Assembly (NCBI RefSeq): GCF_000711225.1
Contig: NZ_JOMG01000002.1
Location: 2,926,501 to 2,990,500 of the forward strand
Length of the DNA: 64,000 nt
Reading direction: 5' to 3'
Source of the DNA: Pelobacter seleniigenes DSM 18267
GTDB lineage: Bacteria > Desulfobacterota > Desulfuromonadia > Desulfuromonadales > Geopsychrobacteraceae
Every line of letters begins with the position of its first letter. The stretch's first letter is position 1. The translations under genes and the position numbers were made by a program. Below the pieces are notes generated by a model. It did no database searches and had not been told where the DNA came from. It was given only the letters and a program-made list of their open reading frames with translations. Shown piece after piece: positions 35,015 to 44,800 of the stretch.

Positions 35015-35251
35015 TCAACCTTCAGGCGGGAAAGGGTCTTTCCCGTGGCTGTCCTTTTCACGGATTTGCCCCTTTCGGTTATGAACATACAGCTCAGTTC
35101 CTTGGTTTTGGCTGATCTGACGTGCCCTGTCGATTGCTTCTCTCTGGATGTCGAAATGCCCAGAGGAACGCTGTCCACCGCTCTGCTTGATGTCCCAGCC
35201 ACCCTTTTCCTTGTTCGGAACAACATGTGTGCTTTTACTGTTATTGCTCAT
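35015..35251 (-). CDS. DUF2188-type small protein
   Basis: A 78-residue protein with the DUF2188 pattern: THVVPNKEKGGWDIKQSG, then HFDIQREAIDRARQISQNQGTELYVHNRKGQIREKDSHG. DUF2188 domains are short beta-alpha-beta modules of unknown role, frequent in mobile elements. It is first in the leftward operon and shares a 125-base control region with the divergent WYL gene. AAGGAG precedes the ATG. Confidence 0.78.
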   Translation of the reverse strand: MSNNSKSTHVVPNKEKGGWDIKQSGGQRSSGHFDIQREAIDRARQISQNQGTELYVHNRKGQIREKDSHGKDPFPPEG

Positions 35252-35289
35252 GTTTTACTCCTTTTTGCTTGAAGTCTTCCGTTAAGACA

Positions 35290-35351
35290 GGTATAAAAAC
35301 AATACGCATAATTTATATGTGAATAGTTTTTATGTCAATATAGTTTTTACG
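35290..35351. promoter_or_regulatory. repeat cluster between divergent operons, candidate WYL-protein operator
   Basis: Three related motifs of the form AT(A/T)GTTTTTA are present: ATAGTTTTTATG (35323-35334), ATAGTTTTTACG (35340-35351) and, inverted, TATAAAAACAATA (35292-35304). The last pairs with the first as an imperfect inverted repeat. A TTGACA on the minus strand (35338-35333) is a possible -35 for the leftward operon. BrxR/CapW repressors bind such inverted repeats beside their own gene. Confidence 0.5.
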
Positions 35352-35376
35352 CCTATTGTCAGCATAGGAGATTCGA

Positions 35377-36225
35377 ATGGAAAATCAGCCGGTTACAATT
35401 CCTTGGGGCACGCAGAAACGGCTTCAATATCTTGAAGGGAAGTTATATTGGGAGGGAAAGGTCAATCGAGGAGACCTGACGGCAGCGTTCGGGATATCAA
35501 TCCCCCAGGCCTCGGTTGACTTCACGAAATACCAGGAAATGGCTCCTCAGAACATTGCCTATAATGCAAGCGCCAAATACTACGAGCCAACGGAATCATT
35601 CTCACCGTTATTCATCGAACTATCAGCAGATGCGTATTTCTCAACCATGTCATGTTCGCCAACCAAGAGTATTACCACATGCGAATCAGACTATATTGCA
35701 GCAGTGCCAAATCCTTCCCGTGTTATTAACCTAGACGTCCTAAGAACATTGGTTCAGTCAATTAAGAACAAAAAAGTCGTCTCGGTTGATTATCGATCAT
35801 TTAACAATCCTCAACCAGGAAACACTCGTTTAATTTCTCCACATTCTTTCGGTACAGATGGGTCAAGGTGGCATGTTAGAGCTTATTGCCATGAAAGTAA
35901 TGCGTTTAAAGATTTTGTGATTGGTAGGATTGCTTCTGCAGTTATTGAATCTGATTCTGATATTGACGTGGATAGCGACAAAAATTGGTTTAACTTTATT
36001 GATGTAATAATCGGTCCAAATCCTACTTTGAATGATGCTCAAAAAAATATAGTCGCCATGGATTATGGAATGACAGATTTTAGATTGGAATTTAAATGCA
36101 GGATTGCACTTCTTTACTATCTGATGAAAAAACTCGGAATTGATCAAAATGGCAGTGAACGTGCTGGGAATGAGCAGCAGATAGTAGCAATCAATCTTGA
36201 TGAAATTAAAACGGCAATGCGTTAG
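35377..36225 (+). CDS. BrxR/CapW-like WYL-domain transcriptional repressor
   Basis: A 282-residue regulator. The N-terminal winged helix reads KRLQYLEGKLYWEGKVNRGDL, then FGISIPQASVDFTKYQE and YEPTESFSP, a signature of BrxR/CapW-type regulators. The WYL domain lies at about residues 120-200 (KKVVSVDYRSFN...ISPHSFGTDGSRWHVRAYCHES...FKDFVIGRI), followed by a C-terminal WCX-like part. These repressors sit beside BREX, CBASS and other defence genes and release them on sensing a nucleotide-type ligand. TAGGAG precedes the ATG. It is first in a rightward run with the three genes to 47312. Confidence 0.88.
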   Translation: MENQPVTIPWGTQKRLQYLEGKLYWEGKVNRGDLTAAFGISIPQASVDFTKYQEMAPQNIAYNASAKYYEPTESFSPLFIELSADAYFSTMSCSPTKSITTCESDYIAAVPNPSRVINLDVLRTLVQSIKNKKVVSVDYRSFNNPQPGNTRLISPHSFGTDGSRWHVRAYCHESNAFKDFVIGRIASAVIESDSDIDVDSDKNWFNFIDVIIGPNPTLNDAQKNIVAMDYGMTDFRLEFKCRIALLYYLMKKLGIDQNGSERAGNEQQIVAINLDEIKTAMR

Positions 36226-36371
36226 TGAGGAAAATTTCAACGATGTAAAGCACTCAGGATCGCGTCTATCGTGCTTTCATTTCTGCTTTTTCCGGGACAC
36301 TCCTAGAAACCATAATGATACAGATGAGGCGGCATTAGAGCTATCCATTGCCTAGTTGATGGGGGAAGACC

Positions 36372-39300
36372 ATGCAAAAGATCCACGGCAGCGCACTCTA
36401 TTCGGCCAGCGACCTGGTCAATTTTCTCGAATGCGAGCATCTGACCACGCTGGACTTGGTCAACCTTGACACTCCCCTGCCCAAGGCCGAGGACGACGAG
36501 CAGGCAGAGTTGATCCAAAAGAAGGGCCTTGAACACGAGGCAAGATACCTTCAGGATCTTCAAGAGTCCGGTGTCGCGGTGTTTGACGCGAAAACTTCAG
36601 GCCAAAGCATTGCCGCCGCTGCCGAGGAGACCAAGAGGGCGATGGCCGAAGGCATTCCGATCATTTTCCAAGGGTGTCTCCATTCCCCAGAGTTCGTTGG
36701 CTATGTGGATTTTCTCCGCAAGGTCGATCACCCCTCCGGTCTGGGCAACTTCAGTTACGAGGTCGTGGACACCAAGCTGGCAAGAAGCCCGAAGGCGAAA
36801 TTCATCATCCAGCTCTGCCTCTACTCCGACTTACTGTCCGTTGACCAAGGTTTCCTGCCACAAAACATTCATGTCGTTCTGGGGAATCGGACCGAGCAGA
36901 GCTATCGGCTCGCTGACTACTATCGTTATTACCGCTCGGCCAAGGCGCGTTTTCTTGAACGGGTGAAAGGGGGACTCGCTCCAACGTACCCCGAGCCCTG
37001 CGCTCATTGTGACCTCTGCCATTGGAGAAACTTGTGTCAGGAGCAATGGACACAGGACGATCACCTCTGCCAGGTTGCCAACATCACTAAAATTCAGATC
37101 GACAAGCTTCGCTCTGGCGGCATCACGACCCTGGCCGGGCTGGCACAGCTGAAGCCCGACGATCATGTGCCCGGCATGCAGGATGCCACATTCCAGCGCC
37201 TTCGCCGGCAGGCCGCTCTACAGCTTGAGCGGCGGGAGACCGGCAAGGACCTTTTCGAACTTCTTGAGACCGACCCCGCCGAGACGAAAGGATTCCGGCG
37301 TCTTCCGCAGCCAGATCCCGGCGACCTCTTTTTCGATATGGAAGGAGACCCGCTGGAAGAGGGAGGGTTGGAGTACCTGTTTGGTGTTTATTACCACGAT
37401 GACGGTCAACCAAAATTTCAGCCATTCTGGGCTCACAGCCGGCAAGAGGAACGGCAAGCGTTTCAGGATTTCATGGCCTTTGTCATGGATCGCCTGGCGC
37501 GTTATCCGAACATGCACATCTACCACTACGCCCCTTACGAGGAGACGGCCCTGAAACGGTTGATGTCCCTCCATGGCACCTGCGAGGCTGAAGTTGACCA
37601 CCTACTTCGCACGGAAAAGCTGGTAGATCTTTACAAAGTTGTTCGGGAGTCTCTGCTGGCCTCTGAACCTCGCTACTCCATCAAAAATCTTGAGACCTTC
37701 TATATGGAGAAGCGGACGGGTGAAGTCACCAATGCGGGGGCGAGTATCGTGTTCTATGAGCACTGGAAGGAAACGCGGGACCCCGCTTTGCTCCAGCAGA
37801 TCCACGACTACAATGAGGACGATTGCCGTTCCACGTATCTACTTCGCGAGTGGCTGCTAGGAATCCGCCCTGCCGACTTGCCCTGGTTCAATGCAGACAC
37901 CGAAGAAACTGCCGAGCAGCAAAAAAGTGATCGAGTCCATGAAGCGGAGGCCCGGCTTGCCGATTATGCGAACAGGCTGCTCGGTGGCCTGCCCGAGGAT
38001 CGCGCTGAATGGAGCGACGATGATCGAATGCGGGAGCTTGTCTACCAGCTTCTGGATTTCCATCGCCGAGCGGATAAGCCTGTTTGGTGGGCCATGTTTG
38101 CCCGACAGGAAATGACGGAAGAAGAACTCATCGAAGATCCGGAAGCGATAGGTGGACTGGTTGCCGCCCCCCAATGGCCTCCTGTGGCGGAAAAACAATC
38201 GCTGATCTACACGTATCGTTACCCGGAGCAGGAATTCAAGCTAAAAGCCGGCGATGATTGCCAGCGTTCCGACACATTGGATCGTGCGGGAACGATCGAA
38301 GACATTGATGAAAAGCAGAGGCTGGTCCGCATCAAGAGAGGTAAACGGAGCGGGCCACTTCCCGAACGACTTTCGGTGATCACAACTGGTCCAATAAAAA
38401 ATGAGGTTCTCAGAGAAGCGGTATATCGGTTTGCCGATAGCGTTGTGGCCGGTGACCATCGTTATGCTGCCCTAGAAGCAATCCTGAGGCGATTATCACC
38501 TGAAATCAGAGGCCTTGCTTCAGATGTGTCAATCGTGGCTGGCGGTTACGAGACGACACCCCAAGTGTGTGAGGTGGTCAGCCGTCTCCAGGAAAGCTAT
38601 CTGTTCATCCAGGGTCCCCCAGGAACCGGGAAGACATATACCGGCTCACATGTCATTGTCGACCTACTAGAGAAAGGGGCGACGGTGGGAATTTCGTCGA
38701 ACAGTCACAAGGCGATCAACAACCTGCTCGAAGCGGTAGAAGAGCGTGCAGCGGAGAAGCAGGTAAGGATTTGGGGAGTCAAGAAGTCATCCGGACCCGA
38801 TACGTTCCTGAATGGGGCCATGATCAGGGACGTCACAGACAAGCGAGCTGTCCTTGGTTCTGGCGCGAATCTGGTGGCGGGCACGGCCTGGTTGTTTGCC
38901 GATCCCGACCTTGATCAAAGCCTGGATTACCTCTTCATTGACGAAGCTGGGCAGGTCGCTCTTGCGAACCTGGTGGCTTTGGGGACCTGTGCGAAGAACA
39001 TTGTGCTTCTCGGTGATCAGATGCAACTGCAGCAACCGGTCCAAGGAATTCATCCCGGGCATTCAGGGGAATCAACGCTGGATTACCTGCTCCAGGGGAA
39101 GGCGACCATTCCCGACGACCAGGGCGTTTTTCTCGGGACCACCTGGCGCATGCATCAGGATGTCTGCCGGTTTATTTCCGACGCGGTCTATGATGGCAGG
39201 CTCCATCCCGAAGCCAAGAATCAGAACCAGCGTCTTGTTCTCACTCCAGACGCCCATCCGGAGTTGCGGCCTTCTGGTATCCGCTTCATCGGCATCAACC

Positions 39301-39752
39301 ACAGCGGGTGTTCTCAGCGCAGCGAACAAGAAGCAGAGGTCGTTCGCAGCCTATATGAAAGTTTGCTCGGGCAGCACTACTTGAACCGCGATGGCATCGA
39401 GCATCCCATGTCGGCTGAAAATATCCTAGTTATGGCTCCCTATAACATGCAGGTAAACCTGCTCAAAGATGTATTGCCCATGGACGCCCGCGTCGGAACT
39501 GTTGATAAATTCCAGGGGCAGCAAGCGGAAGTCGTCATCGTCTCCATGGCCACGTCGAGTGCTGACTTTCTGCCCCGCTACATGGAATTCCTTTACAGCA
39601 AGAACCGTTTAAATGTAGCAATTTCGAGAGCCCGTTGCCTCGCACTACTGCTGGCGAACCCTCAGCTGATAGCGATCAAGTGCCACACGGTCGAGCAGAT
39701 GGCATTGGTGAATACTCTATGTTGGATTTCTGAAAATTCAGATGACCAGTAA
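36372..39752 (+). CDS. TM0106-type RecB/Cas4-like nuclease fused to RNase H-like domain and SF1 helicase
   Basis: A 1126-residue fusion. The N-terminal RecB/Cas4-like nuclease has Cys21 plus Cys210, Cys213, Cys216 and Cys222 (PCAHCDLCHWRNLC), suggesting a [4Fe-4S] cluster, and a PD-(D/E)XK core (GYVDFLRKV, then VVDTKL). A DEDD/RNase H-like domain begins near residue 319 (LFFDMEGDPLEEG). The SF1 helicase has Walker A GPPGTGKTY near residue 748 and FIDEAGQVAL near 856, with a C-terminal TVDKFQGQQAEVVIVSMA motif. It is likely a DNA-processing enzyme. GGGGGAAG precedes the start. Confidence 0.85.
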   Translation: MQKIHGSALYSASDLVNFLECEHLTTLDLVNLDTPLPKAEDDEQAELIQKKGLEHEARYLQDLQESGVAVFDAKTSGQSIAAAAEETKRAMAEGIPIIFQGCLHSPEFVGYVDFLRKVDHPSGLGNFSYEVVDTKLARSPKAKFIIQLCLYSDLLSVDQGFLPQNIHVVLGNRTEQSYRLADYYRYYRSAKARFLERVKGGLAPTYPEPCAHCDLCHWRNLCQEQWTQDDHLCQVANITKIQIDKLRSGGITTLAGLAQLKPDDHVPGMQDATFQRLRRQAALQLERRETGKDLFELLETDPAETKGFRRLPQPDPGDLFFDMEGDPLEEGGLEYLFGVYYHDDGQPKFQPFWAHSRQEERQAFQDFMAFVMDRLARYPNMHIYHYAPYEETALKRLMSLHGTCEAEVDHLLRTEKLVDLYKVVRESLLASEPRYSIKNLETFYMEKRTGEVTNAGASIVFYEHWKETRDPALLQQIHDYNEDDCRSTYLLREWLLGIRPADLPWFNADTEETAEQQKSDRVHEAEARLADYANRLLGGLPEDRAEWSDDDRMRELVYQLLDFHRRADKPVWWAMFARQEMTEEELIEDPEAIGGLVAAPQWPPVAEKQSLIYTYRYPEQEFKLKAGDDCQRSDTLDRAGTIEDIDEKQRLVRIKRGKRSGPLPERLSVITTGPIKNEVLREAVYRFADSVVAGDHRYAALEAILRRLSPEIRGLASDVSIVAGGYETTPQVCEVVSRLQESYLFIQGPPGTGKTYTGSHVIVDLLEKGATVGISSNSHKAINNLLEAVEERAAEKQVRIWGVKKSSGPDTFLNGAMIRDVTDKRAVLGSGANLVAGTAWLFADPDLDQSLDYLFIDEAGQVALANLVALGTCAKNIVLLGDQMQLQQPVQGIHPGHSGESTLDYLLQGKATIPDDQGVFLGTTWRMHQDVCRFISDAVYDGRLHPEAKNQNQRLVLTPDAHPELRPSGIRFIGINHSGCSQRSEQEAEVVRSLYESLLGQHYLNRDGIEHPMSAENILVMAPYNMQVNLLKDVLPMDARVGTVDKFQGQQAEVVIVSMATSSADFLPRYMEFLYSKNRLNVAISRARCLALLLANPQLIAIKCHTVEQMALVNTLCWISENSDDQ

Positions 39753-39772
39753 TAGGAGAAAGGAAACTCTTT

Positions 39773-41644
39773 ATGACCTTCCAAATTTTGTTGGGGACCT
39801 GCATTGTCCTTTCATTAATCACTTTGGTTGCAATAGTTTTTATTTTGATCCGCATGCAAGGGGTGGCCCTGCCGGAAGACTTTGATTCTAAGCTGACCGG
39901 CCTCGCTACGGCGGGAGAACGTCTGGAGCGGGTATTGCGGGAAGAGGCAAGTCGCGGCAGGGATGAGGCTAATGCTGGGGCAAAGGCTCTTCGGGAAGAG
40001 GTCGCAACCCAGATTTTTAACCTCCAGGACTCGGTACTGAAAAGAATAGGCGAAATGCAAAATTTTCAGAAATCCCAGCTTGATGTCTTTTCGGAAAAAC
40101 TCAGAGAAGGCGTGGTGGGTGTTGACCGTCGTGTCGAGGAAATGGCCAAGGCAATGCACTCCGGCATCGATGAAATGGGCAAGGCGGGTGAAAATCGCCA
40201 AGAGAAACTACAACAACTGGTTGATGGCAAGCTTTCAGAACTCAAGAAGGAGTCTTCGGAAAGCGATCGAGCTTTGCGCGAGGAAGTCCAAAGCAACCTA
40301 AAGACCTTGGGCGAAGGCATTACAGCAAGTATTGGTCAATTGGGGAACGTCCAGAAGGAAAAGCTGGAAATCGTTGCTCAAGAAATCGCAAAGCTTATTG
40401 AAAAGCAGAAGCAGGACCAAAGTGAACTCCGAAAGACCATCGAAACCAAGCTGGTCGAGATTCGCACCGATTCCTCTCTGTCTTCCAAGGGGCTGCGAGA
40501 AGAATTGACGAATACGTTCAGGCAGCTCGGAGAGACCCTGACCTCCAATATTGCCACCAGTTCCCAATCTCAAAAGGAGCGATTAGAGCAGGTTGCCAAG
40601 GAGATTGCCGGTCTGACCCTGAAGCAAGAGCAGGCCCAAGAGAATCTTCGCAAAACTGTGGAACAGCGCTTGGACAATCTCCGTGGCGAAAATGCAGAGA
40701 AGCTTGAAAGCATCCGAAAGACGGTCGACGAGCAACTCCAGGGGACTTTGGAGAAGCGTCTGGGAGAATCCTTCAAACTGGTTAGCGAGCGCTTGGAGCA
40801 GGTACATAAGGGCCTAGGGGAAATGCAAACCTTAGCGAATGGTGTTGGCGACCTGAAGCGCGTTCTTACCAATGTTAAAGCGAGGGGTACATGGGGAGAA
40901 GTGCAGTTGGGGACCCTCCTGGAACAGATGCTTACCCCTGAACAGTATCTGAGGGAAGCGGCCACCAAGCCAGGTAGCCAAGAGCGAGTCGAGTTTGCCG
41001 TACGCCTCCCCGGAAAGGGGGAAGGCGATCCTGAAGTATTGCTGCCAATTGACGCCAAGTTCCCCATTGAGGATTATGAACGGCTTATTTCGGCGGCCGA
41101 AAGATCGGACGCTGATGCCGTTGAAGCGGCGGCAAAACAATTGGATAATCGGATCAAGGGTTGCGCCAAAGATATTCGCGACAAGTACATCAATCCCCCG
41201 TATACAACCGATTTTGCAATTCTGTTTTTACCAACAGAGGGGCTTTATGCGGAAGTGCTGCGTAGGCCTGGCACTGTTGAGCAAATCCAGAGAGACTTTC
41301 GCGTTACGATAGCGGGGCCGACCACGCTTGCCGCCACCCTGAATGCCTTACAAATGGGCTTTCGGACCTTAGCCATTCAGAAGCGTTCAAGTGAAGTCTG
41401 GCAAGTGCTAGAAGCGGTCAAGACAGAGTTTGGAAAGTATGGTGTCGTCCTTGAAAAAGTTCAAAAGAAACTGCATGAGGCCTCGAAGACTATTGATGAT
41501 GTTACGGTTCGTCGGCGAGCTATCGACCGTAAGTTGCGAGCTATTGGCAGTATGCCAGAGGAGAAAGCGGAAGCTTTGCTTGGTTTAGGACCTGCTGATT
41601 TGGAAGATCTATCGGAGGCCGATTCGGTTGGAGCAGAAACTTGA
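39773..41644 (+). CDS. rmuC: RmuC-family DNA recombination protein
   Basis: A 623-residue RmuC-type protein. An N-terminal hydrophobic helix (FQILLGTCIVLSLITLVAIVFIL) is followed by a very long coiled coil (about residues 40-350, with repeated LREE/KETIE-type heptads) and a C-terminal RmuC domain (RGTWGEVQLGTLLEQMLTPEQYL..., LPIDAKFPIEDYERL, TTDFAILFLPTEGLYAEVLR). RmuC is a predicted PD-(D/E)XK nuclease linked to limiting inversions. Its placement 20 bases after the helicase-nuclease gene, in a defence-type island, suggests a specialised paralogue. Confidence 0.9.
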   Translation: MTFQILLGTCIVLSLITLVAIVFILIRMQGVALPEDFDSKLTGLATAGERLERVLREEASRGRDEANAGAKALREEVATQIFNLQDSVLKRIGEMQNFQKSQLDVFSEKLREGVVGVDRRVEEMAKAMHSGIDEMGKAGENRQEKLQQLVDGKLSELKKESSESDRALREEVQSNLKTLGEGITASIGQLGNVQKEKLEIVAQEIAKLIEKQKQDQSELRKTIETKLVEIRTDSSLSSKGLREELTNTFRQLGETLTSNIATSSQSQKERLEQVAKEIAGLTLKQEQAQENLRKTVEQRLDNLRGENAEKLESIRKTVDEQLQGTLEKRLGESFKLVSERLEQVHKGLGEMQTLANGVGDLKRVLTNVKARGTWGEVQLGTLLEQMLTPEQYLREAATKPGSQERVEFAVRLPGKGEGDPEVLLPIDAKFPIEDYERLISAAERSDADAVEAAAKQLDNRIKGCAKDIRDKYINPPYTTDFAILFLPTEGLYAEVLRRPGTVEQIQRDFRVTIAGPTTLAATLNALQMGFRTLAIQKRSSEVWQVLEAVKTEFGKYGVVLEKVQKKLHEASKTIDDVTVRRRAIDRKLRAIGSMPEEKAEALLGLGPADLEDLSEADSVGAET

Positions 41645-41825
41645 TCGAGGCGAGTTAAGCGAAACCTCTCCTATTTAGTGAGATATGTAAGTACCATGGA
41701 TCTCAGTTTCAATTACTCACAAATATCCAGCAAGAAGAATTCTAAGACACGTTCGGAACTTTGACTTGAGCGATACGTTAGGCTACATTGGCAACGTGCT
41801 TTTTTGATTGGTTGGCAGGAGGGTT

Positions 41826-44800
41826 ATGTCAAGACGTCCGCTGTTTTCCAAGTCGGCCCAAGAACTCACCGGGATGTATGAGGCCAAGCCGTGGGATATT
41901 GCCAATCTCAGATCCATCCTTAATGAACTCATTGCGGGTGACCGCAAGACCCCGTCCGCAAAACGACTCAAAGCAACAATCATCGACGCTATCGAGGCCT
42001 TGGGCAAAAACGAGAGAAAGAGTTCAGCGTCGTCCGGCGAATCGTCGCCTGCAGCACTGTCAGAGTCGGTAATCGATCACGATTCTGGGCCGCATGAGGC
42101 CGACACACATCAGCAAGTCGGCTCAAAGCGGGGTTCATGGGGGCTGGATTCTGAATTGTTTGTTACGGCCAACGAAGATGCAGGGAATGTCGATGTGATG
42201 ACCGAGGAGGCCGACGAGGAAATTATGGACGAGACCGCCGACAGCGACAATTACGGTGTGTTTGACGACGAAATTGTTGAGGGCGATGACGACCCGGAGG
42301 TTGAGGCCGATGTCGAAGATTCGGGCGATGAACTCGAAAGCCTCCATCGCGTGAGAGAGGTCTTTTCAGGCTTTACCGGGAATCGTGGAAAACAGGCTCC
42401 ACGACCAACGGTTGAAAGTGATCACACGGGTCCGAACGGGAAGATACTGCGGGTGGTCGACTACCTGTCGAATCTCGCCCGGGTGACGATGGTGACCGTC
42501 AGGGAAATCACCCAGTATCCGAACGTCCTGTGGATTTCCGACGTGCCGAAGGACGGCCAGTTTTGTTATTCGCGCTCGTGGGGTCTGGATGAAAACGTGC
42601 CTGATGATGTCTGGCTTGATGTCCGCAAGTGCCCGGAGCCGCCATTCCCGGCTGTACCGAAAATTTGCGAGGAATGGGTCGACCAGAGCCTGCTGAAGGT
42701 TCTGGATGTGCGTCCCGTTCTCAATGAATCAATCAACCGGCCGGTAATGAAGATTGACCCGGAGACCAAGGAGGAGTTTGTTGACGACGTCCACGTCTAT
42801 CATCTGCGTGACCGGGAAGACGTGCAGACTGCGTGGCGTGAGTATATCGATAGAAAATGGACGACGTGGGCGCAGGCCTACCAGAGATACCAGCGGGTGC
42901 AGAAGGTCTTCGGCGCCCTGCACAGCATCTACCAGGAACAGCAGCGGCTGGGCGAGCAATATGAACTCATCATGGGGGTCGGCTTCCTGACATGGCGCCA
43001 GAAGGGCGGCAAGGTCGTAAAGCGTCACCTCATTATCGCGAAAGCTTCCCTCGAATTCGAAGCGGCAATCGGGCGTTTCATTGTCCGGGCGGCGCCGGAC
43101 GGCGACCAGGCGGATGTCGAGTTCGATATGCTCGAAGCTGAGAGCTATCCCTCGAATTCAGAATCACTGCTGGCGACAGGGCATAGTCTCAGGGATAACT
43201 TCTGGGACCGGACGACCATGGACGCACTCCTTACGGCGGTCTCCAACTCCCTTGAAGAACAGGGCCGCGGTTCTTACCTGCCGGATGCCGAGAAGTCATC
43301 GATGCAGGGTGTCACCGAGGTGCCGCTGATTGAGTTTGATCCGGCCCTGATACTTCGCAAGCGGTCGATGAAGGGGCTTCTCTATACGCTTCTTGATATG
43401 CGGCGGCAGATTGAGGAGGGCGGCGAGGTGCCATCGCATTTTGCTGACCTCTGCGAGATGGGTGGCGGCGTTGAAGTTCGTGAAGCATCGTCGTCCGGTG
43501 GCGGCGGAGAAATCCCCGGGCACATCTACTTTCCGCTTCCGGCCAACGAGCAACAGCGGGAAATCGTGAGAAAGTCGCATAACAACCCTGGTGTCCTCGT
43601 CCAGGGACCTCCTGGCACCGGTAAGTCGCAGACCATCGCCAACCTGATATCGCACCTTTTGGCAATCGGCAAAAGGGTGCTCGTTACGGCGAAGTCGCCT
43701 CGGGCGCTGGAGGTATTGGGCAGCAAAATTCCGGCGCCTATCCAGCCGTTGTGCATCAGCATGCTTGGCAGTGGGACGGACGAGCGCGAATCGCTGGAGC
43801 GAAGTGTCAGCGGCATCCTCACGAAGGTTGGCCAGCGAAACGAAATCGCCGACCAGCGCATGATCGAGGCATTAGAGCGCAAGTTGATCGATGCCCGTAA
43901 GGATATTGCGGAAGCCGAAGGCGAGTTGCTGGCGATCCGTGAGAAGGAGACCTTCAAACACACGGTTGCCGGTGGCACATATTCTGGGACGGCTGCCAAG
44001 ATTGCCGTAGAACTAAAGAATCAGGAAACAGAATTTTCCTGGTTCTCCGATGCGATTGGTAAAGACGACGAACTGCCGCTTTCCGTGCAGGAAGTTGCGG
44101 AGTTGGTAAGGCTTCTCGACAGCATCGATGTTGCCACCGAGGAGGAACTGGCCAAGTATTTCCCAGACGTTGACAAGGACATTCCCTCCATCGAGTCGTT
44201 GCGTGAGGCCTGGCATCGCATCAATGAACTGAACGTGCTGGTCAAAGCCGGCGAGGAGCGCCTGAATTCACCGGACGGGATTGCCCTTGCGAAGGCACAG
44301 CCCGCAAGCGTCAAGGCCCTGTCAGATGCGGTCAGCAAAATGGTTGCCGAAATTGAGAGCGTGCGCCGTCGTCCGAAGGACTGGGTGAATAAGGCTATCA
44401 AGGAGGTCTTGCAGGACCTCGATACGCCTTGGAAGGAGCTATTACGCCTGACCGAGGAGCGCCTCAAAGACGTGCGGCATGTCGCCGGCAAGATTCAGCG
44501 AGTTTCGGTTGACCTCCCGGCGGGAACTGATTTACGCCGCATGCGCAGTGATACGTCGGCCATCCAGTCGCATCTGGCGGCCGGTGGTGGTATGAAACGC
44601 ATGGTCATGTTTGAACATCCGATCATCAAGAAGCACGGCGTGCATATCAAGTTGGTCGCGGTCGATGGCCAACCGGGCCTGAGCGACATGACAACGCTCC
44701 AGAAGTTGATGGCGTACCTTGACGTTCGTCTTGGTCTCGATGAAATCTGGTCATTTTGGGCCGGGCATGAAACGCCGCCGGCTACGCCGAACTTCGCATT

